A stretch of DNA of 17,949 nucleotides from Bacteroidales bacterium UBA4893. GTDB lineage: Bacteria > Bacteroidota > Bacteroidia > Bacteroidales > P3. The notes beneath the pieces were generated by a model. That model ran no database searches. It was not told where the DNA came from and saw only the letters and a program-made list of their open reading frames with translations. The translations under genes were made by a program, and so were the position numbers. The stretch is from NCBI GenBank assembly GCA_002399025.1, contig DHCV01000008.1, forward strand, positions 9,315 to 27,263, written 5' to 3'. Shown in pieces: positions 7,765 through 15,109 of this stretch. Every line of letters starts with the position of its first letter. Positions within the stretch are counted from its first letter, which is position 1.

Positions 7765-9786
7765 TTATTGAACAATAAGTTTCTTAGTTTGGTAAATATT
7801 TTCGTTTACTATTCTTATTGAATAAACGCCCTTTGTATATCCACTTAAATCAATTTCTAATTCTTTTGTTCCTTGATTAATCTTATAAGTTTGAATAACT
7901 CTTCCAACAATATCATAAACTAAAACATCAGCCTCAGAGACTAAGCCTTCTATTTCCAAATATGATTTACTGTTTGTTGGGTTAGGGTAGAGTTTTGTTT
8001 GAATATTGCTTAATGAAATATCTTCTAATCCAAGATATGTTTTGCAAATAGTATCACTAAATTCACTCTCACAAACTCCATTTGTTGATTTTACTTTATA
8101 GCAATAAGTTTGTTCTGGAATTATATCATAATCTAAATACATTGGAGTAGTTGTAGTTGTTAGAGAATCATCATTACGATAAATAACATAAGTACTACTA
8201 CTATCACCCTGCCAAGTCAATTCAATATAATCAGATATTACTTGAGCATTCAAATCATGAGGAATATTATAAATTGGTTTAACAATAAGACTTAAATTAA
8301 CAACACTATCACAACCAATTGTTGTTTGCATGTTTTGTGTATAGAATCCAGTAGAATCTACATTAAAACCAAATTGAGTATAGGCTTCTCCCTCACAAAT
8401 TTCACCAAAAATAGTATCATTATATGAAGGATTAACAACTAAATTTAATTTTATTATACTATCACATCCATTAATTGTTTGTAAGTTTTGGGTGTAAATT
8501 CCTGTTGTGTCGGCAGTAAAAGAAAAACCATAATTACTATATTGAACCCCTCCACATATAGTATCATAATAATTGATTTCTGAAGTTGGATTAACACTTA
8601 AAGTTAATATCACACTATCACAACCACTAACCAAAGTATAAACTCCTGCAGAATCAATATTTGCTCCATAATCAGTATAAATACTTCCTTCACAAATTGA
8701 AGTATTAATATATTGAAGTGATGTAAAACCTACATAATTTGTAAAAAAACTCCAATTTAATGCGCTTTGATAACTTTGAACAGAATTACAAGGTACATAA
8801 ACTGGTATAATGCTACTAATTCCATTAAAACTATTAGTTTGAATAGTAGGAGGATTAATTGCTTGATTTGTTATTGAAGTTAATCCAGTACAATTATAAA
8901 AAGCCAAACTACCAATTGAAGTAACAGAGTTTGGAATTGTTATTGAAGTCAAACCACTGCAATAAGAAAAAGCACCATATTCAATAGTATTAACAGAATT
9001 AGGAATTGTTACTGTGGTTAATCCAACACAACCCCAAAAAATACTATTAGAAATTGAAGTAATAGAATTTGGAATAGTAATTGAAGTTAATCCCGTACAC
9101 TCACTAAAGGCAGATTCACCAATTGAAGTAACAGAGTTTGGAATTGTTATGGAAGTTAATCCCGTACACTCACTAAAGGCAGATTCACCAATTGAAGTAA
9201 CAGAGTTTGGAATTGTTATGGAAGTTAAACCACTACAAAAAATGAAAGCAGATTCACCAATTGAAGTAACAGAGTTTGGAATGGTTATGGAAGTTAAACT
9301 ATTACAACCAGCAAAAGAATAATAAGTAATTGAAGTAATAGAATTTGGTATTGTAGCTGAAGTTAATCCAGTACAATTACAAAAAGCCCAATTTCCAATT
9401 GAAGTAACAGAGTCTGGAATTGTTATTGAAGTTAATCCAAAGCAACTTTCAAATGCATTATTTTCAATCGAAGTAATAGAGTTTGGAATAGTAATTGAGG
9501 TTAATCCAGTACAATAATAAAAAGCATAATTTCCAATTGATGTAACTTTATAGTAATTCCCATTATATTCTACTGAGTCAGGAATTGAAACGGCTCCAGT
9601 GTATTCATAAAAATAAGCACTATAATAATTTCCCCGATATGTAACGGCAACACTTCTTGGAAAAGCAGATGAAGTAATTTTATAATAAATGGAATCACCA
9701 TTATACATTACCGAAAAGTCGTGAGCTTGGGAGTTTAGGTTTACAGCAAAAATAAGTGCTACTAAAATAAGTAATTCTTTCTTCAT
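7765..9786 (-). CDS. Secreted BspA-type leucine-rich-repeat protein with T9SS sorting domain (paralogue 1)
   Basis: Predicted exported cell-surface or secreted protein, probably adhesive or host- or polymer-interacting; the ligand is unknown. It opens with a signal peptide (MKKELLILVALIFA, cleavage near residues 19-22). Residues about 80-308 are treponemal/BspA-type LRRs (LRR_5): nine full 23-residue units of the pattern TGLTSITIPNSVTSIGESAF, with terminal caps. Residues 364-400, 407-453 and 459-504 are three copies of a short module ending GCDS(V/I), spread over about 140 residues. About 508-584 looks like a fibronectin type III domain (ELTWQG, YCYKVK). The end, about 599-673, is the Por/type IX C-terminal sorting domain (LYPNPTNSKS, VLVYDIVGRVI, GVYSIRIV, KKLIVQ), implying outer-membrane export by T9SS. 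It is a tandem paralogue of the upstream gene at 9942-11849. Two adjacent LRR units are identical at DNA level. Confidence 0.9.
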   Translation of the reverse strand: MKKELLILVALIFAVNLNSQAHDFSVMYNGDSIYYKITSSAFPRSVAVTYRGNYYSAYFYEYTGAVSIPDSVEYNGNYYKVTSIGNYAFYYCTGLTSITIPNSITSIENNAFESCFGLTSITIPDSVTSIGNWAFCNCTGLTSATIPNSITSITYYSFAGCNSLTSITIPNSVTSIGESAFIFCSGLTSITIPNSVTSIGESAFSECTGLTSITIPNSVTSIGESAFSECTGLTSITIPNSITSISNSIFWGCVGLTTVTIPNSVNTIEYGAFSYCSGLTSITIPNSVTSIGSLAFYNCTGLTSITNQAINPPTIQTNSFNGISSIIPVYVPCNSVQSYQSALNWSFFTNYVGFTSLQYINTSICEGSIYTDYGANIDSAGVYTLVSGCDSVILTLSVNPTSEINYYDTICGGVQYSNYGFSFTADTTGIYTQNLQTINGCDSIIKLNLVVNPSYNDTIFGEICEGEAYTQFGFNVDSTGFYTQNMQTTIGCDSVVNLSLIVKPIYNIPHDLNAQVISDYIELTWQGDSSSTYVIYRNDDSLTTTTTPMYLDYDIIPEQTYCYKVKSTNGVCESEFSDTICKTYLGLEDISLSNIQTKLYPNPTNSKSYLEIEGLVSEADVLVYDIVGRVIQTYKINQGTKELEIDLSGYTKGVYSIRIVNENIYQTKKLIVQ
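8867..9540 (-). repeat. LRR-encoding 69-bp tandem repeat tract
   Basis: This tract is a tandem array of 69-base units, each encoding one 23-residue LRR_5 repeat. Most units differ by scattered substitutions. However, 9083-9151 and 9152-9220 are identical over all 69 bases, and 9221-9289 is identical over its latter half apart from one base. This pattern indicates recent unit duplication by slippage or unequal recombination, so the repeat number may vary between strains. Confidence 0.9.
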
Positions 9787-9827
9787 AAGATTAATAATTT
9801 AAATGTTCACTAAAAATTAGAGTACTG

Positions 9828-9862
9828 CAAACTTACAATAAGTTATAAAAATAAAAGCAAAA
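9828..9862 (-). promoter_or_regulatory. Bacteroidetes-type promoter of BspA paralogue 1
   Basis: Read on the minus strand, TAAGTTTG (9835 down to 9828) matches the TAnnTTTG -7 box. TTTTG (9862-9858) sits 22 bases upstream as a -33 candidate, slightly wider than the usual 19-21. The start codon at 9786 is about 41 bases below the box, giving a short leader. The box lies inside an 18-base block shared with the other BspA gene. Confidence 0.5.
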
Positions 9863-9941
9863 GTTGAAAAATATTTGATATAAATGTATTTTAAGAATGC
9901 TAAATAAAACAAACTCTCAACACCTCAACTTTTACTTCTTA

Positions 9942-11849
9942 CTATTGCACAATAAGTTTCTTGGTATGTTTTATACTATCATTTACAATTCTTACAAAAT
10001 AAATTCCTTTTTCATTTCCTCTCATGTCAAGTTCCAAATGTTTTGTGCTTTGATTAACTTTATGCTTTTGAATAACTCTACCAATCATATCATAAACCAA
10101 AACATCTGCCTCAGAGGTTAAGCCTTCAATTTCTAAATATGATTTACTATTTGTTGGATTTGGATAAAGTTTTGTTTGAATATTTATGTTATCTATATTT
10201 TCTAATCCAAGTTCAAAACAAAGAGAATCACTAAATTCACTCTCACAATTGCCACTAATAGCTTTAACTTTATAGCAATAGATTTGTCCATCATTAATAT
10301 TAGTATCTACATAGTAAGTACTATTAACATTACCAATAAAACTATCATCGCGATAAACATCATAACTTTCAGCATAACCCTGCCAACCAATTTCAATATT
10401 ATTAATCGCAAAATTATATATGTTCAAATCATAAGGAACATCAGGAACTGGATTAATATTCAAAGTTAATATAATGCTATCATTAAAGTAAATACCAGCA
10501 GAATCGATAATTGTACCATTAAAATTATAAGTATTTCCATCACAAACTGTGGTATCAATATATTGATAATTCCTTTCTATGAAATTAGTAAACTCACTCC
10601 AATATTGAGCTGTTTGATAACTTGAAAGAGTATTAACAGGAATATAAACAGGAATAGCTTTATTTACATTTTTGAAAGTATTAGAAAAAATCATTTGAGG
10701 AGTTGTTGCTTGATTAATTATTGAACTTAAAGCAATGCAGCTATCAAAAGCATTAATACTGATAAAATTCAATATGCTTGGTAAAACAATAGTTTGTAAA
10801 CCAGTACAATTGTTAAAAGCCCTTGAACCAATTGATATAACATTGTCAGGTATTTTTACTGAGGTTAAACTACTGCAACCAGAAAATGTATACGAGTTAA
10901 TAGTTTTAAGAGAATCTGGAATTTTAATGCTTTTTAAATTACTACAACCCATAAATGTAGCACTTCCTATAGAAGCAACAGAGTTTGGAATATATATTGA
11001 TACTAATCCGCTATAATCCTTAAAAGCATTTCCAGAAATACTTATTGTACCATTTCGAACACCAATTGAAGTGTTTGGACTCATTGAACCCTTGTAGGAG
11101 TATAAATTATTATTTATATACACCAATCCATCAGGCATATTATTATAAAAAGGAGTATTCAAAAAAGCATCACCACCAATTGAAGTAACAGTATTAGGAA
11201 TTGTAATTGAATCTAAATTGACGCAATCTTTAAATGCATTAGAATAAATTGCAGTAAGAGAATCGGGTAGAATAACAGAAGTTAAATTAGTACAATACTC
11301 AAAAGCAGAAGGACCGATACTTCTTACTTTATGAGGAATTGTTATTGATGTTAAACTCCTGCAACCATAAAAAGCTTCGCTATTCAAATAAATAAGATTC
11401 TCAGGAAGAGTAATGGACTGTAAACTCGTACAGTTATAAAAAGTATTAAATGGAATCATATATATATGGTTTGGAATGGTAACAGATACTAACCCATAGC
11501 AATTGTAAAAAATCAAATCCCCAATTTGTGTAACAGAGTTTGGAATTGTAACAGAGGTTAAGCCAGTGCAATAATAAAAAGCTCTGTCACCAATTTTAGA
11601 TACATAATAATAATTACCATCATAAAGAACAGAGTCAGGAATTGCAATTGCACCAATATATTCATCATTATAAGCATATTCATTACTGTCCTTAAAAGTT
11701 ACCTCAACTTGGCTGTAAGCATAATAAGGAGAAATAATATTATAGTAAATGGTGTCGCCCTCACTATTTACTGCTGAAAAGTCTTCAGCTTTGGAACTAA
11801 GATTTAAAGCAAATACAATTGCAACTAAAATAAATAATGTTTTTTTCAT
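9942..11849 (-). CDS. Secreted BspA-type leucine-rich-repeat protein with T9SS sorting domain (paralogue 2)
   Basis: Predicted exported surface protein related to its downstream neighbour. The signal peptide is MKKTLFILVAIVFALN, with cleavage near residues 20-22 (SSKAED). LRR_5 units cover about residues 84-376 and are more divergent than those of the neighbour. They include the typical BspA island DGLVYINNNLYSYKG (240-254) that interrupts the array. One linker module (434-467) follows, with the GCDS core missing, then an FN3-like domain (about 471-546, with YCYKVKA) and a T9SS sorting domain (about 558-635: LYPNPTNSKS, VLVYDMIGRVI, KKLIVQ). The last 80 residues and their DNA are strikingly similar to paralogue 1, so the pair arose by duplication followed by divergence of the LRR part. 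The intergenic gap is 155 bases and each gene has its own -7 box, so independent transcription is likely. The binding target cannot be told from sequence. Confidence 0.9.
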   Translation of the reverse strand: MKKTLFILVAIVFALNLSSKAEDFSAVNSEGDTIYYNIISPYYAYSQVEVTFKDSNEYAYNDEYIGAIAIPDSVLYDGNYYYVSKIGDRAFYYCTGLTSVTIPNSVTQIGDLIFYNCYGLVSVTIPNHIYMIPFNTFYNCTSLQSITLPENLIYLNSEAFYGCRSLTSITIPHKVRSIGPSAFEYCTNLTSVILPDSLTAIYSNAFKDCVNLDSITIPNTVTSIGGDAFLNTPFYNNMPDGLVYINNNLYSYKGSMSPNTSIGVRNGTISISGNAFKDYSGLVSIYIPNSVASIGSATFMGCSNLKSIKIPDSLKTINSYTFSGCSSLTSVKIPDNVISIGSRAFNNCTGLQTIVLPSILNFISINAFDSCIALSSIINQATTPQMIFSNTFKNVNKAIPVYIPVNTLSSYQTAQYWSEFTNFIERNYQYIDTTVCDGNTYNFNGTIIDSAGIYFNDSIILTLNINPVPDVPYDLNIYNFAINNIEIGWQGYAESYDVYRDDSFIGNVNSTYYVDTNINDGQIYCYKVKAISGNCESEFSDSLCFELGLENIDNINIQTKLYPNPTNSKSYLEIEGLTSEADVLVYDMIGRVIQKHKVNQSTKHLELDMRGNEKGIYFVRIVNDSIKHTKKLIVQ

Positions 11850-11916
11850 ATTATAATTGTTTTAAGGTTTATCGTCTTTAATATATAGTAACAAAAGAAA
11901 TTATCTTTCAGCACTA

Positions 11917-11924
11917 CAAACTTA
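11917..11924 (-). promoter_or_regulatory. Putative -7 box of BspA paralogue 2
   Basis: TAAGTTTG on the minus strand, 68 bases above the start codon at 11849. It lies in an 18-base block (11913-11930) that differs at one base from 9824-9841 upstream of paralogue 1. No convincing -33 TTTG is found at the expected distance. Confidence 0.45.
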
Positions 11925-12069
11925 CAATAATAAATAGAATAAGAAAATAAATTGACAAAAAAAATAAAAATATTTTCTTGAATTGTTTTTTTATTGCAAA
12001 TGAGTGATTTTATTAATTGATAAAGAGTTTAAGGGATTTAAAGACATTAATGTCCTAATTATCCTTTGC

Positions 12070-12106
12070 AAAAAATAAAACCTTGTTTGAGCAAAATAAA
12101 ACAAGG
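12070..12106 (-). terminator. Terminator-like hairpin, minus strand
   Basis: An 8-bp stem: AAACAAGG (12099-12106) pairs with CCTTGTTT (12081-12088) over a 10-base loop. On the minus strand it is followed by TTTTATTTTTT (12080 down to 12070). It would end the candidate ncRNA or read-through from purM. Confidence 0.5.
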
Positions 12107-12184
12107 ATATATTTTCACAAAACAAGGAGATATTTTCACAAAACCTTATTATAAATTTTTAAAACAAGGAGATAATTATCGAAA
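12101..12184. repeat. Four degenerate 21-base tandem repeats (ACAAGGAGATATTTTCAC core)
   Basis: Units begin at 12101, 12122, 12143 and 12164. The first two differ at one base. The third is strongly degenerate, and the fourth shares the ACAAGGAGATA core. Exact 21-base phasing is kept. Plus-strand copies contain AAGGAGAT or AAGGATAT; in minus sense they read as CUCCUU-type motifs. Confidence 0.75.
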
Positions 12185-12248
12185 GATGCACATCTTTCAT
12201 ACCAAAAGATGCACATCTTTCGGGGTAAAAGATGTGCATCTTTTTTTT
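12182..12248. repeat. Three 23-base units with an AAAGATG-CA-CATCTTT palindrome
   Basis: Copies start at 12182, 12205 and 12228, in exact 23-base steps. The first two share AAAGATGCACATCTTT, itself a 7-bp inverted repeat around CA. The third is the inverted form AAAGATGTGCATCTTT. Any of the copies can fold on itself, and copy 3 can pair fully with copy 1 or 2. Confidence 0.85.
12204..12248 (+). terminator. 17-bp hairpin with T tail, plus strand
   Basis: 12204-12220 pairs perfectly with 12228-12244 around the loop CGGGGTA, and T8 covers 12241-12248. It looks like a rho-independent terminator in the plus direction. No plus-strand gene lies upstream for over 4 kb, so it may instead be a dispersed repeat hairpin or a barrier to antisense transcription. 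Confidence 0.5.
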
Positions 12249-12306
12249 ACTAAATTTTATTGGGGGAATTTTTAATTAAATCTCCAAGAACTTATTCTCA
12301 CAGATT

Positions 12307-12345
12307 TATATTTGCAAATATACGAAATTTTTATTTATTAGTCAA
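12307..12345 (-). promoter_or_regulatory. Bacteroidetes-type promoter on a perfect 16-bp palindrome
   Basis: TATATTTGCAAATATA at 12307-12322 is perfectly palindromic, so TATATTTG (a TAnnTTTG -7 box) appears on both strands. On the minus strand a TTG (12345-12343) lies 20 bases upstream, the expected -33 spacing. No matching -33 is seen for the plus direction. Transcription would start near 12308 heading toward the repeat cluster. Confidence 0.45.
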
Positions 12346-12472
12346 TATTTTAGATTGAAATTTTTATTTATTCTTTTATGAATCATCAGAGAATTATAAG
12401 CCAAAATGATTTTTAAATGGTAATTTTAAATTTTTAAATTAGGAGTGGACTGTGTGCTTGCCCCTTTTGTTT

Positions 12473-12610
12473 GTCTTGAACTGTGATTAAACTGACTAAA
12501 TGATTAGATTGATCTATTATCAGAATCAGGATTTTCAAGATTAGTAGATTTTCTTGATTGGTTTATGTGGAAATCCTATTAATCCTCAAATCCTGCGAAT
12601 CCTGATTCAG
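12473..12610. repeat. GATT-periodic interspersed inverted repeat
   Basis: The right half is an inverted repeat: 12521-12533 (CAGAATCAGGATT) pairs with 12598-12610 (AATCCTGATTCAG), 12 of 13 positions. The interior carries GATT on one arm and AATCCT on the other at 7-9 base spacing, so the whole can fold into a long imperfect hairpin. The left half (GTCTTGAACTGTGATT onward) has a similar GATT rhythm. It ends four bases before the purM stop. It resembles dispersed repeats I recall from Bacteroidetes intergenic DNA; copy number here is unknown. Confidence 0.6.
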
Positions 12611-12614
12611 AAAA

Positions 12615-13781
12615 TTAATAAACAAATTCTCCGAATTCCGATTTTATGGTTAGTTTGGGTTTTGGGTTTTCCTCTACTCTTCCTACTATTTGGGCATCTA
12701 CATTGAATGTTTTGCTTATGGCTATTATGTCTTGAGCTGTTTGTGGGTCGGTGTAGATTTCCATTCTATGTCCCATATTGAAGACTTTATACATTTCTTG
12801 CCATGAGGTTTGTGATTCCTGATGTATCATCTTAAAGAGTGGTGGGATTGGGAAGAGGTTGTCTTTTATTATGTGAACACTATCTACAAAGTGCAATACT
12901 TTTGTTTGTGCTCCTCCTGAACAATGTACCATTCCGTCTATTTTTGCCCTATGTGTTTCTAATATCTTCTTTATGATTGGTGCATAGGTTCTTGTTGGCG
13001 ATAATACCATTTTCCCTGCATCCATTCCTTCTATTTCGGTTGGGGAGGTTAATTGTTTTGTTCCACAATATACCACCTCATCGTTTAGTGAGTTATCGTA
13101 GCTTTCGGGATATTTCTTTGCAAGTTCTTTGTTGAATACATCATGACGGGCTGAGGTTAGTCCATTGGAGCCCATTCCTGCATTATATGATGTTTCGTAG
13201 GTGGCTTGTCCAAATGATGCTAATCCTACTATAACATTACCTGGTTTTATGTTGTGGTTTGAAATTATTTCACTTCTTTTGGCTCTTGCTGTTACGGTGC
13301 TGTCAACTATTATTGTTCTAACTACATCTCCAACATCGGCTGTTTCTCCTCCTGTTGAGTATATGCCTATTCCCAACTGACGCATTTGTTCCAAAAATTC
13401 TTCTGTGCCATTTATCAAAGCTGAAATTACTTCTGCTGGGATTAAGTTTTTGTTTCTTCCAATGGTGGATGAAAGTAAGATATTGTCTGTTATGCCTACA
13501 CAAAGCAAATCATCGAGATTCATAACTATTGCATCAATGGCTATTCCTTTCCAAACGCTTAAGTCTTTTGTTTCTTTCCAATACATATATGCCAAAGATG
13601 ATTTGGTTCCTGCTCCATCGGCATGCATTACCATACAATAGTTGTTGTCGTAGGTTAATTTATCTTCAATAACCTTACAGAATGCTTTAGGGAAAAGTCC
13701 TTTATCTATGTTTTTTATTGCATTATGCACATCTTCCTTTGATGCTGAAACTCCTCTTAAATTGTATTTTTGTGTATCCAT
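12615..13781 (-). CDS. purM: Phosphoribosylformylglycinamidine cyclo-ligase (AIR synthase, Bacteroidales form)
   Basis: Cytosolic purine-pathway enzyme that closes the imidazole ring: FGAM plus ATP gives AIR. At 388 residues it is about 40 longer than E. coli PurM but matches the form annotated in Bacteroidales. Motifs in order are HADGAGTK (53-60, the GVDGVGTK equivalent), MNLDDLLCVG (87-96, the MCVNDVLVQGA equivalent), STGGETAD (142-149), GMGSNGLTSAR (202-212) and HCSGGAQTKVLHF toward the C terminus (the ITGGG equivalent). Near the start, SASKEDVH (12-19) precedes the first PurM strand. A TAACTTTG box 30 bases upstream of the ATG supports the chosen start and its own promoter. It lies downstream of aroA on the same strand with a 109-base gap, so it may be partly independent. 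The PurM superfamily is certain; the exact substrate is inferred from similarity. Confidence 0.88.
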   Translation of the reverse strand: MDTQKYNLRGVSASKEDVHNAIKNIDKGLFPKAFCKVIEDKLTYDNNYCMVMHADGAGTKSSLAYMYWKETKDLSVWKGIAIDAIVMNLDDLLCVGITDNILLSSTIGRNKNLIPAEVISALINGTEEFLEQMRQLGIGIYSTGGETADVGDVVRTIIVDSTVTARAKRSEIISNHNIKPGNVIVGLASFGQATYETSYNAGMGSNGLTSARHDVFNKELAKKYPESYDNSLNDEVVYCGTKQLTSPTEIEGMDAGKMVLSPTRTYAPIIKKILETHRAKIDGMVHCSGGAQTKVLHFVDSVHIIKDNLFPIPPLFKMIHQESQTSWQEMYKVFNMGHRMEIYTDPQTAQDIIAISKTFNVDAQIVGRVEENPKPKLTIKSEFGEFVY

Positions 13782-13810
13782 TACTTATTCAATAATCAAT
13801 TATCTGGTTG

Positions 13811-13818
13811 CAAAGTTA
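13811..13818 (-). promoter_or_regulatory. Putative -7 box of purM
   Basis: The minus strand reads TAACTTTGCAACC here, a strong match to the Bacteroidetes TAnnTTTG box followed by the frequent GCA. The ATG at 13781 is 30 bases downstream. A -33 element is not evident. Confidence 0.45.
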
Positions 13819-13890
13819 CGTTATTTCTATAACTTTTAATTGCTTAAATTAAGTTTTAATGTTTTTGTGCCTATTCTTTGAGTGTTAAAT

Positions 13891-15093
13891 TTAGTTTTCA
13901 ACATTTATCCAAAAGTGAGGGAAAGACTTCTTAACACAATCAAAATCGTCAATAATTATATTATCATACTTCACTCTAAGCATTCCAAAAGCCATAGATA
14001 TTCTGTGGTCATTATAGGTTTTAATAATTTTCTCTTCTCTATCTTTTTCCAAAGGGTTATTTTGACCAAATGGATAAATTATAAATCTATTCTTATTATC
14101 TATCTCTGCTTTTGCTCCAAGTGTATGTAATCCTTCCAAAACAGCTTTTAGGCGATTGCTTTCTTTATGTTTCAGGTTTTCAATTCCCTCAAAGATAATT
14201 GTTTTGTTGCATACAAATCCAGCAACTGCAAGGCTTGGAAAAATATCGGGGCAATCTTTAATTTTGAATATTAGGGTTTCTTGTTTTGATATGTTTTGTG
14301 GATTATAGGATAGGTTTAGGTTATTATCTTTAAATTGGCTTTCAACTCCAAGTAAAGAGAAATAATCCATTGCTATCTTATCTGCTTGAAGGGAATTGGG
14401 GCTTAAATTTTTTATTATTATATTGCATGTATTAGAAATACAAAGCTTTTCATAGGCAAAGCAGGCAGAAGACCAATCGCCCTCAACCATTGTTTCTTTA
14501 AACGTGTATTCACCCTCTTCTACTTTAATTCTGTTCTTTTCTTCTTCAATCTTGGCTCCATATTCTTTCATAAGAGCTATTGTCATTTCGATGTAGGGAA
14601 GTGAAACAGGACTATCAATTTCAAGTTCTAAGCCTCCTTTAATATAGGGAGAAACCAAAAGCAAGGAGGATGCAAATTGACTGCTTAGTTTGGAGTTTAT
14701 CTTTATTGGATTATTGCTTTTTAAGGCTTGACCTTTAATTTTGAGAGGAAGCTTGCCTTTTTCACCTATATATTCTATTTGAGCTCCTATTTCTTTTAGA
14801 GAATCCACCAAATCCTCAATAGGCCTTTCTTTCATCCTTTCATCCCCATCAATTACCCATGTGCCTTCTTTCATTGCAAGCAAAGACAAAAGAAATCTAA
14901 CCACTGTTCCTGCATTATGGCAATAGAGAGTTTTATTTTTGCTATTCTCAATTTGAGAAAGGAGTTCTTGCATCAAAATTGTGTCTTGAGCTAAAGATAG
15001 GTTGTTGATTTTAGCCTTACTATGAGAAAGATGTTGAATAACTAAAAGTCTATTGCTAATACTTTTAGATGAGGGAATGAAGAATTCTTTCAT
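13891..15093 (-). CDS. aroA: 3-phosphoshikimate 1-carboxyvinyltransferase (EPSP synthase)
   Basis: Shikimate-pathway enzyme joining shikimate 3-phosphate and PEP on the way to chorismate and aromatic amino acids. At 400 residues it is slightly short for the family (about 410-430). Motifs are SSKSISNR (8-15, the PGSKS loop), NAGTVVRF (60-67), DERMKERP (84-91), SSQFASSLL (137-145), DCPDIFPSLA (280-289, containing the catalytic Asp), KESNRL (310-315), NDHRISMAF (361-369) and SFPHFW (390-395). Together these cover both inverse alpha/beta domains, so it looks complete and active. Phe67 stands where E. coli has Pro101 in NAGTAMRP, as in other Bacteroidetes enzymes I recall. The ATG lies 16 bases below the sigma-54 activator stop, so the two are very probably co-transcribed. 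Confidence 0.95.
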   Translation of the reverse strand: MKEFFIPSSKSISNRLLVIQHLSHSKAKINNLSLAQDTILMQELLSQIENSKNKTLYCHNAGTVVRFLLSLLAMKEGTWVIDGDERMKERPIEDLVDSLKEIGAQIEYIGEKGKLPLKIKGQALKSNNPIKINSKLSSQFASSLLLVSPYIKGGLELEIDSPVSLPYIEMTIALMKEYGAKIEEEKNRIKVEEGEYTFKETMVEGDWSSACFAYEKLCISNTCNIIIKNLSPNSLQADKIAMDYFSLLGVESQFKDNNLNLSYNPQNISKQETLIFKIKDCPDIFPSLAVAGFVCNKTIIFEGIENLKHKESNRLKAVLEGLHTLGAKAEIDNKNRFIIYPFGQNNPLEKDREEKIIKTYNDHRISMAFGMLRVKYDNIIIDDFDCVKKSFPHFWINVEN

Positions 15094-15109
15094 ATTTTAT
15101 TTGAGCAGA

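Larger units (their letters stand above)
12067..12308 (-). ncRNA. Candidate small non-coding RNA (speculative)
   Basis: A minus-strand transcript of roughly 240 bases is suggested by a promoter-like element whose start would fall near 12308 and a hairpin with a U-rich tail ending near 12068. In RNA sense it would first form a 17-bp hairpin from the GATGCACATC/GATGTGCATC palindromes. It would then run through several single-stranded pyrimidine motifs of the form (U)CUCCUUGUUUU. No known RNA family was recognised. Alternatives are a long 5' leader of the BspA2 gene or a read-through tail of purM. Confidence 0.3.
11850..12614. other. Repeat-rich intergenic region without a credible protein gene
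   Basis: These 765 bases separate the BspA pair from purM. From left to right they hold the BspA2 promoter, an AT-rich stretch, a minus-strand terminator-like hairpin (12070-12106), four 21-base tandem units (12101-12184), three palindromic 23-base units (12182-12248), a promoter-like palindrome (12307-12345) and a GATT-periodic inverted repeat (12473-12610). The only sizeable reading frame (12066-12275, TTG start) merely translates the repeats and has no recognisable domain. Confidence 0.85.

Noticed and set aside
7738..7765. ACCATTCACCATTAATCAC stretch after the terminator
   Set aside because: It resembles common degenerate CCATT repeats near Bacteroidetes gene ends, but it is too short and imperfect here to call a feature.
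9014..9322. Plus-strand open frame of about 102 codons with regular internal repeats
   Set aside because: It lies opposite the 69-bp LRR array. Because the unit is a multiple of three, an open antisense frame is expected, and it has no independent domain or start signal.
12101..12248. CRISPR-like array
   Set aside because: Units are 21 or 23 bases with no unique spacers, the period changes midway, and no cas genes are nearby.
12066..12275. Small plus-strand frame of 69 codons (TTG start) in the repeat region
   Set aside because: It only translates the 21- and 23-base repeats, has no domain, lacks a normal start and ends beyond a hairpin with a T tail.
13891..14130. Plus-strand frame over the 3' end of aroA
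   Set aside because: It is a shadow of the well-supported aroA frame, with no domain or promoter.
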